Below are positions 41,644-50,184 of a stretch of 64,000 nt of DNA, in pieces. The translations under genes and the position numbers were made by a program. Positions within the stretch are counted from its first letter, which is position 1, and every line of letters starts with the position of its first letter. The notes beneath the pieces are model-generated. The model did no database searches, was not told the origin of the DNA, and was given only the letters and a program-made list of their open reading frames with translations. Source of the DNA: Parvibaculum sp039973015 (GTDB lineage: Bacteria > Pseudomonadota > Alphaproteobacteria > Parvibaculales > Parvibaculaceae); NCBI RefSeq assembly GCF_039973015.1, contig NZ_JBDWLT010000010.1:62001-126000 (forward strand), given 5' to 3'.

Positions 41644-42510
41644 ATGAACACGATCAAGACCGGCATGCTTCTCGCGGCAATGACCGCGCTTTTCATGGGG
41701 CTTGGCTATCTGATCGGCGGCATGGGAGGCGCCATGATCGCCTTTGTCGTCGCCGCAGGCATGAACCTCTTTGCCTACTGGAATGCCGACAAGATGGTGC
41801 TGCGCATGTACAGCGCTCGCGAAGTGGACGAGGCGAGCGCGCCGAATTATGTGCGCATCGTGAAGCGCCTCGCGCAGAACGCGGGCATGCCGGTGCCGAA
41901 GATCTACATCATCGACAATCCGCAGCCGAACGCCTTTGCGACCGGACGCAACCCGGAAAACGCGGCCGTGGCGGCGACGAGCGGGCTCATCCGCATGCTG
42001 AGCCCCGAAGAACTTGCAGGCGTGATGGCGCATGAACTCGCCCACATCAAGAACCGCGACACGCTGACCATGACGGTGACGGCGACGATTGCCGGCGCGA
42101 TTTCCATGCTCGCGAATTTCGCGCTGTTTTTCGGCGGCAACCGTAACGCAGGCGGCATCATCGGCTCGCTGGCGCTTGCCATTCTCGCACCCCTGGCGGC
42201 AGGCCTCGTGCAGATGGCGATCAGCCGCACACGCGAATATTCCGCGGATGCGGGCGGCGCGGAAATCTGCGGCAACCCGATCTGGCTCGCTTCCGCACTC
42301 GAAAAAATCGACAACGCCGCCCGCCGCGGCGCACCGAACGAAGACGCGGAAGCAAACCCCGCCACCGCGCATATGTTCATCATCAACCCGCTGAACGGTC
42401 AGGGCCGCGACAGTCTTTTCTCGACCCATCCCGCGACCGGCAACCGCATCTCGGCGCTCCGCCGCATCGCGCAGGCGATGGGCCAGGCGGCAGGCCGCCC
42501 CTGGGGCTGA
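41644..42510 (+). CDS. htpX: zinc metalloprotease HtpX
   Basis: 288 residues. Inner-membrane M48 protease for quality control of membrane proteins. Two N-terminal membrane spans (about 7-25 and 28-45), the zinc site HELAH (130-134) inside MSPEELAGVMAHELAHIKNRD, then two more hydrophobic segments (about 150-190) and the third ligand in REYSADAGGAEI. The C-terminus carries FSTHPATGNRISAL. Its divergent start region is shared with the DUF1674 gene. Confidence 0.96.
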   Translation: MNTIKTGMLLAAMTALFMGLGYLIGGMGGAMIAFVVAAGMNLFAYWNADKMVLRMYSAREVDEASAPNYVRIVKRLAQNAGMPVPKIYIIDNPQPNAFATGRNPENAAVAATSGLIRMLSPEELAGVMAHELAHIKNRDTLTMTVTATIAGAISMLANFALFFGGNRNAGGIIGSLALAILAPLAAGLVQMAISRTREYSADAGGAEICGNPIWLASALEKIDNAARRGAPNEDAEANPATAHMFIINPLNGQGRDSLFSTHPATGNRISALRRIAQAMGQAAGRPWG

Positions 42511-42583
42511 AGAAGGGGTTAAAGACAGAATTTGAACGATACGGCGCTTCCTTGCGCCGGAAAGCTATGCTCTAAACCGCCGC

Positions 42584-43909
42584 ATGAATCGCAAATCAGA
42601 AGAACCGGGGCTCGCTGCCCGCGAAGGTGCGGCCATCCTGCTGAGCGCCGTGCTGAAGGAAAAGCAGGCCTTCGACGACGCCCTTGCGGCGGAAGCCTCC
42701 GGCGGCCGGCTTGCGCGCGCCGAACCTCGCGACCGCGCTTTTGCGCGCGCCATCGCGGCAACGGCGCTGCGCCGCCTCGGCACCATCGACCGGCTGATCG
42801 CGGGCTGCCTCGACAAGGAGCTGCCCAAACGCGCAGGGGTCACGCAGAACATCTTGCGGGGAGGCGCAGCCGAACTCCTTTTCCTTCGCGTTGCCGCCCA
42901 TGCCGCTGTCGGCATGAACGTGGAGGCGGCGGGACGCGACGACGCGGGCCGGCATTTCAAGGCGCTGGTGAATGCGGTATTGCGGCGGCTGACCCGTGAA
43001 GGCGACGCGATGCTCGATAGTCTCGATACGGAGCGTCTCGACACGCCGGACTGGCTGTGGGAAAGCTGGGTCGCGACCTATGGCGAAGACACCACACGCC
43101 GCATCGTCCGCGCGCATTACGAAAACCCGCCCCTCGACATCAGCGTGAAAGACGCTTCCGCGCGCGAGAAATGGGCCGAAGAACTCGGCGCACAAGTTCT
43201 GCCGACGGGCACGTTGCGCATCGAGGATGCGGGTCGCGTCGAGGAACTGCCCGGCTTTGCCGAAGGCGCATGGTGGGTACAGGATGCCGCGGCCGCCCTT
43301 CCCGCGAAACTGCTGGGCGATGTGCAAGGGCGCGACGTGCTGGACCTCTGCGCGGCGCCGGGCGGCAAGACCGCTGAACTCGCCGCAATGGGCGCTCATG
43401 TTACCGCGCTCGACCGCTCAAAACCCCGCCTCGAAAGACTGAAGCAGAACCTCACCCGGCTCGGCCTCAGCGCCGAAACGATCGTCGCGGACGCGGGAAC
43501 ATTCGCACCCGGACGGCAATGGGACGCGGTGCTGCTCGACGCACCCTGCACGGCAACGGGAACGGCGCGGCGCCACCCGGACGTGACACGCCTGAAATCA
43601 CCCGCCGACCGCGACAAGCTGGTCCGGTTGCAGGAGCGCCTTCTCACCCATGCAGCAGCGCTCACCGCGCCGGGCGGCACACTTGTCTATTGCACCTGTT
43701 CGCTGGAACCGGAAGAAGGCGTGAACCGGATCGAGGCCTTCCTTGCCGCGCAGGATGATTTCACGCGCGCGCGCGTGATGCCGGGAGAAGTGGGCGGCAT
43801 CGCCGAGATAATCACAACCGATGGCGATATCCGCAGCCTGCCCTGCCACCTCGCCATTGAGGGCGGCATGGACGGCTTCTTCGTTGCGCGCCTGAAGCGC
43901 AACAAATGA
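42584..43909 (+). CDS. rsmB: 16S rRNA (cytosine-C5)-methyltransferase RsmB-like
   Basis: 441 residues. N-terminal NusB-like RNA-binding domain (about 10-150, LSAVLKEKQAFDDAL and later helices), then a Rossmann methyltransferase domain: DLCAAPGGKTAELAAMGA for SAM binding, DAPCTATGTARRHPDV and YCTCSLEPEEGVNRIEAFL with the catalytic Cys pair of m5C RNA methyltransferases. RsmB modifies C967 of 16S rRNA. Downstream of htpX by 74 bases. Confidence 0.94.
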   Translation: MNRKSEEPGLAAREGAAILLSAVLKEKQAFDDALAAEASGGRLARAEPRDRAFARAIAATALRRLGTIDRLIAGCLDKELPKRAGVTQNILRGGAAELLFLRVAAHAAVGMNVEAAGRDDAGRHFKALVNAVLRRLTREGDAMLDSLDTERLDTPDWLWESWVATYGEDTTRRIVRAHYENPPLDISVKDASAREKWAEELGAQVLPTGTLRIEDAGRVEELPGFAEGAWWVQDAAAALPAKLLGDVQGRDVLDLCAAPGGKTAELAAMGAHVTALDRSKPRLERLKQNLTRLGLSAETIVADAGTFAPGRQWDAVLLDAPCTATGTARRHPDVTRLKSPADRDKLVRLQERLLTHAAALTAPGGTLVYCTCSLEPEEGVNRIEAFLAAQDDFTRARVMPGEVGGIAEIITTDGDIRSLPCHLAIEGGMDGFFVARLKRNK

Positions 43910-44031
43910 AGCGCAAGATGTGAAGCGCACTATCTGCAACGCAAAGGCTGAAGCCTGACGGCGCGGCCTTCCCTTGTTGACGGATGCCGGGGCGCGCGGC
44001 AGTCTTGCGCCGCAACAGCCGGGCGGAACCA

Positions 44032-44793
44032 GTGACACAGACAGAAACAGCAAAGACAGCCGAAGCCGCGAGCGAACCTTCGCGCTGCATCATTTGCGGC
44101 GGTGGCACATTCCGTCCCGCAGGCGTTTCCAGCGGATACAGGATTTTCCGCTGCATGGGCTGCGGCTTCCACTTCGTCCATCCCTTGCCCTCGCTTGAGG
44201 AAATCGCCGCGATCTACGAGAAATATTCCTCGAACGTGCTTTATTCGGCAAAGGCCGAACGCAAGGTGCTGCGCGCGATGAAGCAGATCAAGCGCTACCT
44301 GAAGCCGAAGCCGGGCGCGCGCTTCATCGATTTCGGCTGCAATATCGGCACCGGCGTCGAGGCCGCGCACAGGCTCGGGCTGGAGGCTTACGGCGTCGAC
44401 ATCGACGAGGAGAGCGTCGGCATTGCGCGGAACGAATATCCCGCCGGGCACTATCATGCCGGCGCGGTGGAGAGCCTGCCTGAAGACTGGAAGGACTTCG
44501 ACTTCGCCTTCATGATCGAGGTGATCGAACATCTGCCGGATCCGCATGCCTATTTCGAGGCGATGCGCGCACGGCTGAAGCCGGGGGCCCTTCTCTACCT
44601 GACGACGCCGGACGCCGGACACTGGCGCGTACCGAAGGACTTTCCGACGTGGCAGGAGGTCTTTCCGCCGCAGCATATTCACTATTTTACCAGAACCGCC
44701 ATGCAGCACTTCCTGCCCGCGCATGGCTTCGAGATCGTCCGCTTCGTCTGGAGCCCGAAAACCCGGCTCAAGGTGCTGGCCCGCAAACTCTGA
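44032..44793 (+). CDS. class I SAM-dependent methyltransferase with zinc-ribbon N-terminus
   Basis: About 253 residues from a GTG at 44032; an ATG at 43984 is possible. A zinc-ribbon-like part (CIICGG...FRCMGCGFHFVHPLP) precedes a methyltransferase domain with FIDFGCNIGTGVEAAHRLG, GVDIDEESVGIAR and FDFAFMIEVIEHLPDPHAYF. This architecture is common in sugar or polyketide C-/O-methyltransferases from surface polysaccharide clusters. The following genes (CmcI-like methyltransferase, glycosyltransferase 9) support that. Confidence 0.88.
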   Translation: MTQTETAKTAEAASEPSRCIICGGGTFRPAGVSSGYRIFRCMGCGFHFVHPLPSLEEIAAIYEKYSSNVLYSAKAERKVLRAMKQIKRYLKPKPGARFIDFGCNIGTGVEAAHRLGLEAYGVDIDEESVGIARNEYPAGHYHAGAVESLPEDWKDFDFAFMIEVIEHLPDPHAYFEAMRARLKPGALLYLTTPDAGHWRVPKDFPTWQEVFPPQHIHYFTRTAMQHFLPAHGFEIVRFVWSPKTRLKVLARKL

Positions 44794-44903
44794 CGGGGCC
44801 TGTCTCTTTTTCTGGCCTTTTCCGGGCCCGCAGCTATCTTGGCCGGAACGGGCGCGGGAGACAGGACGCGCCTGAATTTTCAGCCTGAACTTCCGGGGAC
44901 AGA

Positions 44904-45701
44904 ATGTCTGTTTCGCCTTTTCTCTTCTGGTTGCTGGTTTTCCTCGTGGTCTTCTTTGCGGGCGCTTTCGCCGCCGCGCTTTCCTACGGGCTGCGCCAGC
45001 GCGTGCGGATGAAGCTGCGCCCGAATTTCGGCAAGCCGCCCGTGCCCCATGTCGCGATCGACGTCTGGAGCGAAATTTTCCGCACGACAGGGCTTGGGCC
45101 CAACCGGCAGTCCGAAATCGCCTTTATCGGCCAGGCAGGCGCGCTCGCCAGCATCAACGATACGGAAACATGGGTGCTCGGCGCGCTGGCGAAACAGGCA
45201 AAGCGCATTTTCGAGTTCGGCACCGCCACGGGCCGCACGACCTATGTGATGGCGCGCAACGCGCCCGAGGACGCGAAGGTCGACACGCTGACCTATCTCG
45301 CCGATGGCGACGAAACATACGAACATAATGCGGATGATCCCGACGCGGATAAATGGCGCAAGATCGCGCTCGGCGAATCCCATTACGACAAGTTCTACTA
45401 TGAGGACACGCCGGTCGCAGGCAAGGTTGTGCAGCATTTCGGCGACAGCGCGAAATTCGATGAAGCGCCCTTCGCGTCGCAGATCGACCTCATCTTCGTC
45501 GATGGTGCGCATTCCTATTCCTATGTGAAGAGCGACAGTGCAAAGGCGCTGCGCATGGTCGCGCCCGGCGGCTATGTGCTCTGGCACGACTATTCGCCGC
45601 GCTGCCCCGGCGTCTTCAAGGCGCTGAACGAACTGGGCCGCGAGCTTCCGCTCGCCCACCTCAAGGGCACGACCCTCGTCGCCTATCGCAAGCCCGCATG
45701 A
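44904..45701 (+). CDS. membrane-anchored class I methyltransferase (Methyltransf_24/CmcI-like)
   Basis: 265 residues. One N-terminal membrane span (about 5-28) puts the catalytic domain at the inner face of the membrane. SAM-binding: IFEFGTATGRTTYVMARNAP, then IDLIFVDGAHSYSYVKSDSAKAL and GGYVLWHDYSPRCPGV, as in cephalosporin hydroxylase/CmcI-type methyltransferases. Substrate unknown. Its stop overlaps the next gene's start by 4 bases (ATGA). Confidence 0.87.
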   Translation: MSVSPFLFWLLVFLVVFFAGAFAAALSYGLRQRVRMKLRPNFGKPPVPHVAIDVWSEIFRTTGLGPNRQSEIAFIGQAGALASINDTETWVLGALAKQAKRIFEFGTATGRTTYVMARNAPEDAKVDTLTYLADGDETYEHNADDPDADKWRKIALGESHYDKFYYEDTPVAGKVVQHFGDSAKFDEAPFASQIDLIFVDGAHSYSYVKSDSAKALRMVAPGGYVLWHDYSPRCPGVFKALNELGRELPLAHLKGTTLVAYRKPA

Positions 45702-46714
45702 TGCGCAGGCCGGAGAACCCCCGCCGGATCGCGGTGTTTTCCGGCGCGGAGCTGCTTGGCGACGGGCTTTTCAAGCTGCCCTTCATCCGCAGCCTGCGCG
45801 CCACTTTCCCGAACGCGGAAATCATCTGGGTGACGGCGGGCAAGACCGCCTATGCGGGTGTGCTGAAGGAACTCGCCGCGCCTTATCTGTCGCGCGTGAT
45901 CGAGGAAACGATGATCGGCTCTTCGCTCGGTGAACTCCTCCGGCCGCGCCGCGTCGAGACCGGCCCCGTCGACATTCTTATCGACACGCAGACGGTCGCA
46001 TGGCGCTCGCTTGCCGTGAAGCGCGCGCTGAAGCCGGCGCTCTTTGTCGCCAGCGCCGCCGACTATTTCTTCTCCGGCGTGAAGCCGCCACAGGTGAACC
46101 CCGCATGGACGAAAAAGAAGCCGAAGCATTTCGTGGACGGGCTGATGCGGCTTCTCGACCTTGCATCGGGCGGCAGATCCGTCGCCGATCCGGCGGCGAC
46201 CGCGATCCCGGATGAATATACCGCGCTCGCGGCAAGGCTGCTGCCGGAAGGCGCGCGCTATGTGGGGCTGGCGCCGGGCTCGGGCGACCCGACGAAGCGC
46301 TGGCCGCTCGAACGCTTCATCGCGCTGGCGAAAGAGGCGAGCGCGATGGGCCTGCGTCCGGTTTTCTTCGTGGGGCCGGGTGAACGCTTCATGCTGGACG
46401 AGATCAAGGCAGGCGTGCCCGGCGCACTCTTCCCCGAGGACGAGGCACCGGAGGGCGCGCCCAAGGGGCCGCTTCTCGTGGCGGCGCTGGGGCGGCGGCT
46501 CGATGCAGCCGTCGCGAACGATTCCGGCCTCGGTCATATGCTCGCGATTTCCGAAGTGCCGCTGATCCTGCTCTATGGCCGCCATTCGCCGGCGAAATAC
46601 GCGCCCCGCACGCCCCGCCTCACAACCTTCTGGGCGCAGGATTTCGGCGGGCCCGGGCATGAGCTGATCCCGCTGACAAGGGTCTCTGCGGCGCTCCGCG
46701 AGACGCTCGGCTGA
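45698..46714 (+). CDS. glycosyltransferase family 9 (heptosyltransferase-like)
   Basis: 338 residues, GT-B fold. Seen: IAVFSGAELLGDGLFKLPFIRSLRATFPNAEI at the N-terminus, VGLAPGSGDPTKRWPLERFIALA (the ADP-heptose/nucleotide-binding stretch), and AVANDSGLGHMLAISEVPLILLYG. It likely adds heptose or a similar sugar to lipopolysaccharide core. Translationally coupled to the membrane methyltransferase. Confidence 0.9.
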   Translation: MMRRPENPRRIAVFSGAELLGDGLFKLPFIRSLRATFPNAEIIWVTAGKTAYAGVLKELAAPYLSRVIEETMIGSSLGELLRPRRVETGPVDILIDTQTVAWRSLAVKRALKPALFVASAADYFFSGVKPPQVNPAWTKKKPKHFVDGLMRLLDLASGGRSVADPAATAIPDEYTALAARLLPEGARYVGLAPGSGDPTKRWPLERFIALAKEASAMGLRPVFFVGPGERFMLDEIKAGVPGALFPEDEAPEGAPKGPLLVAALGRRLDAAVANDSGLGHMLAISEVPLILLYGRHSPAKYAPRTPRLTTFWAQDFGGPGHELIPLTRVSAALRETLG

Positions 46715-46855
46715 GCCCGCGCGCAAGGCCCGGCGGCGTTGCTTGCACCCTGTGAATCTAGCTGTTAAGCACTGAGGAAGGGCGGATTTCCGCGCGCGAG
46801 CGCGGCGCCCCTCTCGTCATTCGTTTCGTTATTCGTTTTCGGCACCGGGTATCAC

Positions 46856-47518
46856 ATGAGCGGTATCAAGATCGCCCCGTCTATACTGGCATCCGACTTC
46901 GCGCGCCTTGGCGACGAGGTGCGCGCCATCACGGAGGCGGGCGCCGACTATATCCATGTCGACGTGATGGACGGGCATTTCGTGCCGAACATCACCATCG
47001 GCCCCGACGTGGTGAAGGCGATCCGGCCGCATTCGGACAAGGTCTTCGACGTCCACCTGATGATTTCGCCGGTGGACCTCTATATCGACGCCTTCGCCGG
47101 GGCGGGCGCGGATATCATTACTTTCCACCCGGAAGCGGGGCCACACCCCCACCGCACGATCCAGGCGATCAAGGCGGCGGGCTGCAAGGCGGGGCTGTCG
47201 CTCAATCCGGGCACGCCGCTCGAACTGCTCTGGCCGCTCATCGGCGATATCGACCTCGTGCTCGTCATGTCGGTGAACCCCGGCTTCGGCGGGCAGAGCT
47301 TCATCGAGAGCCAGCTTGCCCGGATCGGGATCATCCGTGAACGGATCAATGCCGAAAAGCCGGAAGTCGAACTCGAGGTCGATGGCGGCATCAATTTCGA
47401 AACGGCGCCGCGCGCCATCGCGGCGGGCGCCGATGTGCTGGTGGCGGGCACGGCGACATTCAAGGGCGGGCCCGGCGCCTATGCGAAGAACATTGCGGCA
47501 CTGCGCGGCGGCGCCTGA
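46856..47518 (+). CDS. rpe: ribulose-phosphate 3-epimerase
   Basis: 220 residues, TIM barrel. Interconverts ribulose-5-phosphate and xylulose-5-phosphate. Seen: KIAPSILASDFARLGDEV, YIHVDVMDGHFVPNITIGP with catalytic Asp and His, VFDVHLMIS, VLVMSVNPGFGGQSFI and LEVDGGIN with the second catalytic Asp. Standard length. It heads the rpe-heparinase pair, 141 bases after the glycosyltransferase. Confidence 0.97.
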   Translation: MSGIKIAPSILASDFARLGDEVRAITEAGADYIHVDVMDGHFVPNITIGPDVVKAIRPHSDKVFDVHLMISPVDLYIDAFAGAGADIITFHPEAGPHPHRTIQAIKAAGCKAGLSLNPGTPLELLWPLIGDIDLVLVMSVNPGFGGQSFIESQLARIGIIRERINAEKPEVELEVDGGINFETAPRAIAAGADVLVAGTATFKGGPGAYAKNIAALRGGA

Positions 47519-47598
47519 GCGGCGACGCGAGGCGGGATGCCGATGCCGGGGTGCCGATGTCGGGAGTACAGGGGCACGTGAACGGAGGGCCGTCTCCA

Positions 47599-49494
47599 AT
47601 GGTCGAGGCGCGTGCGAGAAGCGGTGACGAAAAACGGGCGACCGCCCGCCGCACCCCCGCATCCGCGGGCAACCGTTCCATCGACCTCGCAGGCGCCGCG
47701 ATCATCCGTGCGCGCGATGCGACGCTCGCCCGCGGTTTCGGCACATGGGCCTATGGGCAGAGCTTACGCGGTCCTATGCCCGACCACATGGTGCTCTATC
47801 CGCCGGAACTGAGGCCGGGGCGCACCTCCGCCGCAGACGCGCTTTTTCAAGGCAGATGGTTTCTCGCGGGCGGTCAGGTGCGCGCACCGGGCGGCTCCTC
47901 GCCCTTCGCCGCCGATCCGCCAAGCGAAAGATGGTCGGAGGAACTGCACGGCTTTTCCTGGCTGCGCCATTTCACTGTCGCGAACGAAGCGAATAATGGC
48001 GACACGGCGCGGCGCTACGCACAGAAACTCGTCGCCGACTGGATTGCGACGGAAGGCAACTGGCACCCCGTCGCCTGGCGGCCGCAAGTGATCGGACGCA
48101 GGCTGATCTCCTGGTTCGCGAACGGCGCGCTCATCATCGACGGCACCGAACTCGTCTACCGCTCGACGCTTCTTCGCAACATGGCGCGGCAGGCGCGCCA
48201 CCTCGCCCGCGTCGCCTCCATCGCGCCCGCAGGCGAACCGCGCATCACGGCGGCGATGGGCCTCGCCTTTTCCGGTCTCTGCCTGTCCGAAGGTCACAAG
48301 CGGCTGGCCAGGGGGCTGAAGCTCCTTTGCCGCGAACTTGACCGCCAGATCCTGCCCGATGGCGGCCATGTGAGCCGGAACCCTTCCGCGCAACTTTCGA
48401 TCCTGCTCGATCTTCTGTCGCTGCGCGATGCGCTCTCCGCGCGCCGCATCGAAGTGCCCAAGCCCGTGCGCAATGCCATCGACCGGATGACGCCGATGCT
48501 GCGCTTCTTCCGTCACGGCGACGGAAAACTCGCCCTTTTCAACGGCTCGACCGAGGGACCGGAAGGCGCCATCGACGCCGCCCTCGACCGCGATGACGCG
48601 AAGGGCCGGCCTTTCGGCTTCGCACCGCATTCGGGATATCAGCGCCTCGTGGCAGGCCCGACGAGCCTTGTCGCCGATACTGGCGCACCGCCGCCCGGCG
48701 CCTTCAGCCACGAAGCCCATGCAGGCTGCCTTTCCTTCGAGATGAGCGTAGGCCGCGCACGCATGATCGTGAATTGCGGCGCGACGAAAGTGCTCGGCCC
48801 CGACTGGGAAGCGGCGAGCCGCGCGACGGCGGCCCATTCAACGCTCGTGCTGGCGGACACCTCCTCGGCACGCATGCTCAAGGGCAGGATTTCACGCCGC
48901 CTGCTCGGCCCTCGCGTCATGGAAGGCCCGGTCGTGGTGGAAAGCCGCCGCAACGAGAACGACGCGGGCACCTGGCTCGAAACCGCGCATGACGGCTATG
49001 CCGGGCTGTTCGGCCTCGTGCATCGCCGCCGCCTGTTCCTGTCGGCGGCCGGCGAAGACCTGCGCGGCGAGGACAGTCTCGAAACATCGCTCAACCCGAA
49101 GCGCTACAAGCCCTGGCAGCTTCTCTACTGGCACCGGGTGCCGGAAGACCCGGAATTCACGGTGCGCTTCCACATCCACCCGGATGCGCGCGTCTCGCTC
49201 GCGCATGACAAGACGAATGTGCTGGTGCTGCTGCCGAATGGCGATGGCTGGCAATTCCGCGCGCGCTCCGGCGGCGGCGAATGCGAGATCGCCATCGAGG
49301 AAAGCGTCTATCTGGGCTCGGGCGACACGACGCGCCGCGCCGAACAGATCGTGGTGGCAGGCCGCGTCTTCCGGGGCGAGGCGCGGGTCAACTGGGCCTG
49401 GCGGCGGCTTTCGACGCGCAATGCCGGGCATCCGAAACGCGAGGACGCGGACGTGCCCGAATTGCCGGAGCTGGAACTTCCGGCAAGAGACTGA
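47599..49494 (+). CDS. heparinase II/III family protein
   Basis: 631 residues from the ATG at 47599 (GGAGGG 9 bases upstream). N-terminal alpha/alpha toroid (HGFSWLRHFTVANEANNG through WHPVAWRPQVIGRRLISW and HVSRNPSAQLSILLDLL), and a C-terminal beta-sandwich (HAGCLSFEMSVGRARMIVNCG, HSTLVLADTSSARM). Heparinase II/III proteins cleave uronic-acid-containing polysaccharides. In Rhizobiales-type genomes this gene is conserved beside purH; its substrate there is not known and it lacks an obvious signal peptide. Confidence 0.9.
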   Translation: MVEARARSGDEKRATARRTPASAGNRSIDLAGAAIIRARDATLARGFGTWAYGQSLRGPMPDHMVLYPPELRPGRTSAADALFQGRWFLAGGQVRAPGGSSPFAADPPSERWSEELHGFSWLRHFTVANEANNGDTARRYAQKLVADWIATEGNWHPVAWRPQVIGRRLISWFANGALIIDGTELVYRSTLLRNMARQARHLARVASIAPAGEPRITAAMGLAFSGLCLSEGHKRLARGLKLLCRELDRQILPDGGHVSRNPSAQLSILLDLLSLRDALSARRIEVPKPVRNAIDRMTPMLRFFRHGDGKLALFNGSTEGPEGAIDAALDRDDAKGRPFGFAPHSGYQRLVAGPTSLVADTGAPPPGAFSHEAHAGCLSFEMSVGRARMIVNCGATKVLGPDWEAASRATAAHSTLVLADTSSARMLKGRISRRLLGPRVMEGPVVVESRRNENDAGTWLETAHDGYAGLFGLVHRRRLFLSAAGEDLRGEDSLETSLNPKRYKPWQLLYWHRVPEDPEFTVRFHIHPDARVSLAHDKTNVLVLLPNGDGWQFRARSGGGECEIAIEESVYLGSGDTTRRAEQIVVAGRVFRGEARVNWAWRRLSTRNAGHPKREDADVPELPELELPARD

Positions 49495-49503
49495 TTTCGC
49501 CTG

Positions 49504-49537
49504 CCACCCTCCCCTTGCGGGCGGGCGGGAAAGCTTT
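49504..49537 (+). repeat. degenerate copy of the palindromic intergenic repeat
   Basis: CCACCCTCCCCTTGCGGGCGGGCGGG matches the outer hairpin of copies A-D with changes, followed by an AAAGCTTT core. No closing GGGGAGGGG. It lies in the short gap between the heparinase and thioesterase genes. Confidence 0.5.
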
Positions 49538-49553
49538 CAGGCTGCCCTCTCTT

Positions 49554-49958
49554 TCACTTTTTCTTCGCCTCCAGCACCATCTGGCTTTGCGTCACCACTG
49601 CGCAGAGACGGCCATCGCCGCGCGTGATCCTGGTCTGCCAGACCATGAGCCGCCCGCCCTTGTGAAAGGGCTCGCAGGTCGCGACCGCCACATCGCCGAG
49701 CGGAACCGGCGCAAGGAAGTTCGTCTTGCTCTCGACCGTGGTCGTGGTCGCGCCGTCTTTCAGGTTCAGGACCGTCGCGACCGCGCCCACCGTATCGGCA
49801 AAGGACATGATGGCCCCGCCATGCAGGATGTCCGGGACGGTGCAGAGCTCCTTGCGGACTTCGAGCTTCGCCACGACGCGGTCGGGCGTGGCCTCCGTGA
49901 GCTCGATGCCGAGGAGATTGGCGAAGGGCAGATAGGAAATGTCGGGAAGCTGGCTCAT
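49554..49958 (-). CDS. PaaI family hotdog thioesterase
   Basis: 134 residues, single hotdog domain. The family motif LHGGAIMSFADTVGAVAT is present, with the helix and catalytic Asp region, and NFLAPVPLGDVAVATCEPFHKGGRLMVWQTRI. It probably hydrolyses acyl-CoA or aryl-CoA esters. Convergent with the heparinase gene and divergent from purH. Confidence 0.9.
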   Translation of the reverse strand: MSQLPDISYLPFANLLGIELTEATPDRVVAKLEVRKELCTVPDILHGGAIMSFADTVGAVATVLNLKDGATTTTVESKTNFLAPVPLGDVAVATCEPFHKGGRLMVWQTRITRGDGRLCAVVTQSQMVLEAKKK

Positions 49959-50184
49959 CTGGCTGATTCCTGAGGGTTTGCAAGGATTACGGCAGGGAGC
50001 CTAGCCATGCCTTCGGCTCGTTTCGATTACCCGCCAGGTAAGGACGGCATGCCGCCTTGGCCGCCTCGCCGTTTCATGCTATCGCCCCGATTTCCTGTTG
50101 TGTCGCGTTTTCGAACCGGGAAAGCAGTCCACTTTCCCTGAAAACGCTCTAGCCCTCTCCCCTCCTGCCCGGAGCCCCGTCCCA

